DNA from: Mailhella sp.
Lineage (GTDB): Bacteria; Desulfobacterota; Desulfovibrionia; Desulfovibrionales; Desulfovibrionaceae
Direction of reading: 5' to 3'
Assembly (NCBI GenBank): GCA_020024815.1
Contig: JAHHTE010000115.1
Coordinates: 1-6,708, forward strand
Length of the DNA: 6,708 nt
Of the stretch, positions 4,698-6,708 are shown in pieces. The position numbers and the translations under genes were made by a program. The number at the start of each line of letters is the position of its first letter. Position 1 is the stretch's first letter. The notes below the pieces were generated by a model. The model was not told where the DNA came from and searched no databases. It saw nothing but the letters and a program-made list of their open reading frames with translations.

Positions 4698-6500
4698 ATG
4701 AGAATAATTCCTCTTAATCTACGGTTTATCATTGTACTTGTTGCAACGTTTATCGTATTATGTAGCTTATTATTTATAAGTAGAAATGGGGCTCAAAAAA
4801 TTACAAATTTTAGTACTGAAACTATTGCTACTTCATTAGAAGATGGGCAAAGGAATAAGTTACAAGTAGCAACACATTCAGTTGCTATTATGTTAAGTGT
4901 TGCATTGGAAGGTAAAGAGGAAGTAGAACAAAAGAGAATTATTCAAGAATATTTGAAAGATATTCGTTTTGAGAATGATAGTTCTGGTTATTATTATGCG
5001 TATAAAGGTACTGTAAACGTTGCTCTTGCTGCAAATCCTTCCTTACAAGGAAAAGATCTTGGTGAAAATAAAGATATAAACGGTGTTTATTATGTTAAGG
5101 AAATGGCTGAAATAGTTAAAAAAGAAGGAAAAGGCTTTGTTAACTTAGTTTTCCCTAAACCTAAAAAAGGTGATCAACCAAAATTAAATTATGTAGAAAA
5201 AATTCCTGGTACTCCATATTATGTTGGTACAGGTGTATATATTGATAATGTTATAGAAGAAAGAAATGCTGTTCAGAAAAAAATGATAGATATGTGCTTG
5301 AGTGAACAAAGTTTTATTATTAGCGTGTCTGTTATTGCAATGTTAATTTTGGCAGTATTTATTTTCCTTTTAGCAAAAAGTATTTTAAAACCATTAAATG
5401 CAGTGGCTCAAGTTGCTAATGAAATTTCTAATGGACATTTATCAGTTAATGTTTCTGTTGCAGGTAGAGATGAAATTACTTATTTGGAAAATTCTGTAAA
5501 GAAAATGGTTGAAACATTACGTAATAATGAAACAGAAATTCAAAAGCAACAAGAAATAGTAAGACATAGAATGGAAGAAGCTCAAGCTGCAACAAAAGTT
5601 GCTCAAGAAGCAAAAGCTCAAGCAGATTCTGCTCGTAGAGAAGGACAACTTGAAGCTGCTAGAAAATTAAAAAGTGTTGCTGATACAATTTTCTCTACTT
5701 CTTCTCAACTTTCTTCACAAATAGAACAATCTGATAAGGGTTGTACATTAACAACAAAACGTTTGGAAGAATCTTCAACTGCTATGAATGAAATGAATGC
5801 TACAATTCATGAAATTGCCATTAACGCAAGTAATGCATCAACATCATCAGTTGATACTAAACATAAAGCACAATTAGGTGAAGAAATTGTTGATAAATGT
5901 GTAAATAGTATTAATACAGTAAATGAAGTATCTCTTGTATTAAAAGAAGATATGAATAATTTACATGAGTATGCACAAAATATTAATAACATTATGAATG
6001 TAATTTCTGATATTGCAGATCAAACAAACCTTTTAGCTTTAAATGCTGCTATTGAAGCTGCTCGTGCTGGTGAGGCAGGACGAGGTTTTGCTGTTGTTGC
6101 TGATGAAGTTAGAAAACTTGCAGAAAAAACTATGGCTTCAACAAATGATGTTGATGTTGCTATTCGTGCAATTCAACAAAGTACAGTAAAAAATATGGAA
6201 GGAGTCGATTTAGCGGTAGAAAGAATTAAAGAAGCAACTGAGCTTGCACATCAATCAGGACAAGCTCTCCATGAAATAGTGGAAACTGTTGAAAATTCTT
6301 CTGATCAAGTACATGCTATTGCAACAGCTAGTGAACAACAATCTGCAACAAGTGAAGAAATTAATAGAAGTATTTTAGAAGTAAATGGGATTTCAACACA
6401 AACAACTCAAGCAATGAGTTATGCTGCTTCAGCTGTTATGCAATTAAATAGTGAAGCTAATAAACTCTTGGCTATGATTCAAGATCTAGAAAAAGAATAA
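4698..6500 (+). CDS. Methyl-accepting chemotaxis protein with periplasmic single-Cache domain
   Basis: This transmembrane chemoreceptor would signal through CheW/CheA to the flagellar motor. The order in 600 residues is: membrane helix 1 (about 10-27); a periplasmic sensor (about 30-190) of the sCache_2 type, with GYYYAY (97-102), NPSLQGKDLGENKDINGVYY and the closing GTGVYIDN (177-184); membrane helix 2 (about 206-226); HAMP (about 227-278, with P232 and the DEITYL segment); and a polar Gln/Ala/Glu-rich coiled coil (about 278-325). The MCP signalling hairpin follows, whose tip contains ADQTNLLALNAAIEAARAGE (440-459) and GRGFAVVADEVRKLAEKT (461-478). The protein ends EKE with no CheR-tethering NWETF-like pentapeptide. 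sCache_2 receptors often bind small organic acids, but the ligand here cannot be read. The gene is monocistronic, with a long upstream region and its own terminator. Confidence 0.96.
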   Translation: MRIIPLNLRFIIVLVATFIVLCSLLFISRNGAQKITNFSTETIATSLEDGQRNKLQVATHSVAIMLSVALEGKEEVEQKRIIQEYLKDIRFENDSSGYYYAYKGTVNVALAANPSLQGKDLGENKDINGVYYVKEMAEIVKKEGKGFVNLVFPKPKKGDQPKLNYVEKIPGTPYYVGTGVYIDNVIEERNAVQKKMIDMCLSEQSFIISVSVIAMLILAVFIFLLAKSILKPLNAVAQVANEISNGHLSVNVSVAGRDEITYLENSVKKMVETLRNNETEIQKQQEIVRHRMEEAQAATKVAQEAKAQADSARREGQLEAARKLKSVADTIFSTSSQLSSQIEQSDKGCTLTTKRLEESSTAMNEMNATIHEIAINASNASTSSVDTKHKAQLGEEIVDKCVNSINTVNEVSLVLKEDMNNLHEYAQNINNIMNVISDIADQTNLLALNAAIEAARAGEAGRGFAVVADEVRKLAEKTMASTNDVDVAIRAIQQSTVKNMEGVDLAVERIKEATELAHQSGQALHEIVETVENSSDQVHAIATASEQQSATSEEINRSILEVNGISTQTTQAMSYAASAVMQLNSEANKLLAMIQDLEKE

Positions 6501-6513
6501 ATTGTAATTTTTT

Positions 6514-6545
6514 GAGAGGAGAACTTTTGAAAAAGTTCTCCTCTC
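6514..6545. repeat. Long perfect hairpin after the chemoreceptor, lacking a T tract
   Basis: GAGAGGAGAACTTTT (6514-6528) and AAAAGTTCTCCTCTC (6531-6545) are perfectly complementary over 15 bp; sterically, 14 bp around a 4-nt loop. It begins 13 nt after the stop. AAGCTCTCC, not a T run, follows, so it is not a textbook terminator. It may protect the mRNA 3' end or belong to a repeat family. AAAAAGTT (6530-6537) could instead pair with AACTTTTT (6561-6568), giving an exclusive alternative fold. Confidence 0.7.
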
Positions 6546-6573
6546 AAGCTCTCCTTTCAAAACTTTTTAATTC

Positions 6574-6607
6574 AAAATCTCTTTTGCGTGCAAAAGAGAT
6601 TTTTTTT
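6574..6607 (+). terminator. Intrinsic terminator of the chemoreceptor gene
   Basis: AAAATCTCTTTTG (6574-6586) pairs perfectly with CAAAAGAGATTTT (6591-6603) around CGTG. The downstream arm runs into eight consecutive T residues (6600-6607). It lies about 74 nt after the stop, beyond the first hairpin. It is the obvious end of the transcript. Confidence 0.9.
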
Positions 6608-6649
6608 GTCGCTTTAGTACAATAAAATAACGAGTAAAAAGATTAATAA

Positions 6650-6694
6650 GGTAGTTATAATATTGTGTTATTATTAAAAAGATAGTTAAAATAT
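6650..6694. repeat. Imperfect 14-bp direct repeat near the right edge
   Basis: GGTAGTTATAATAT (6650-6663) and GATAGTTAAAATAT (6681-6694) agree at 12 of 14 positions and start 31 bp apart, close to three helical turns. The first copy holds a perfect TATAAT at 6656-6661 without a good -35. The pair could be paired protein sites or a promoter for a gene beyond the edge; AT richness makes chance similarity plausible. Nothing else is seen in 6608-6708. Confidence 0.25.
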
Positions 6695-6708
6695 CATAAG
6701 ATGAAAAT

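Noticed and set aside
5807..5992. Minus-strand open frame of 61 codons inside the chemoreceptor
   Set aside because: It is antisense to the coiled-coil signalling domain with no supporting context; a shadow frame.
6701..6708. ATG at the right edge as the start of a next gene
   Set aside because: Only two codons are visible and no ribosome site precedes it.
1..6708. Mobile element, phage or defence system
   Set aside because: No transposase, integrase, nuclease, toxin or terminal repeats are present; all four genes are housekeeping or motility functions.

Overview
This is an ordinary chromosomal stretch from a very AT-rich Gram-negative bacterium with a flagellum and chemotaxis. The protein styles point to the Desulfovibrionaceae (Deltaproteobacteria / Desulfobacterota): a motA-motB-PilZ operon, a PilZ protein with an N-terminal half ending in a DKLILEIQK-type helix, a single-Cache chemoreceptor with a long Gln/Ala/Glu-rich linker, and a large hairpin placed before the real terminator. 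Such low GC in that family recalls Lawsonia or a related host-associated lineage. That placement is from memory of family style and is inference, not a database result.

Layout. Positions 1-2188 (minus strand) hold a tight three-gene operon read right to left: motA (1427-2188), motB (666-1406) and a PilZ-like gene (from 643, running off the left edge). The gaps are 20 and 22 nt, each with its own AAGGA ribosome site. Positions 2189-2352 are a 164-bp divergent promoter region with candidate sigma-70 promoters in both directions and several inverted repeats. Positions 2353-4182 (plus) are bipA/typA, a ribosome-associated GTPase gene starting with GTG and closed by a clear intrinsic terminator at about 4199-4238. 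Positions 4239-4697 are a long, extremely AT-rich gap with no credible gene. It holds a near-perfect 30-bp palindrome, a perfect FNR-type box (TTGAT-N4-ATCAA) and candidate promoters. Positions 4698-6500 (plus) encode a methyl-accepting chemotaxis protein, followed by a 14-15-bp hairpin and then a second hairpin with a T tract. The last 100 bp are AT-rich non-coding sequence.

How the genes fit together. MotA and MotB form the ion-conducting stator that drives the flagellum; their sequences are closest in style to the sodium-type PomA/PomB group. The PilZ-like protein is placed to act on that stator, but its c-di-GMP-binding motifs look eroded. The chemoreceptor would feed the same motor through CheA/CheW, which are not in this window. 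BipA is a separate housekeeping/stress translation factor.

I found no convincing undescribed system. The most useful leads are the degenerate PilZ protein in the stator operon, the FNR-type box in the chemoreceptor's upstream region, the sharp change in third-position GC inside bipA, the altered G5 motif of BipA, and the hairpin element after the chemoreceptor, which may be a dispersed repeat.
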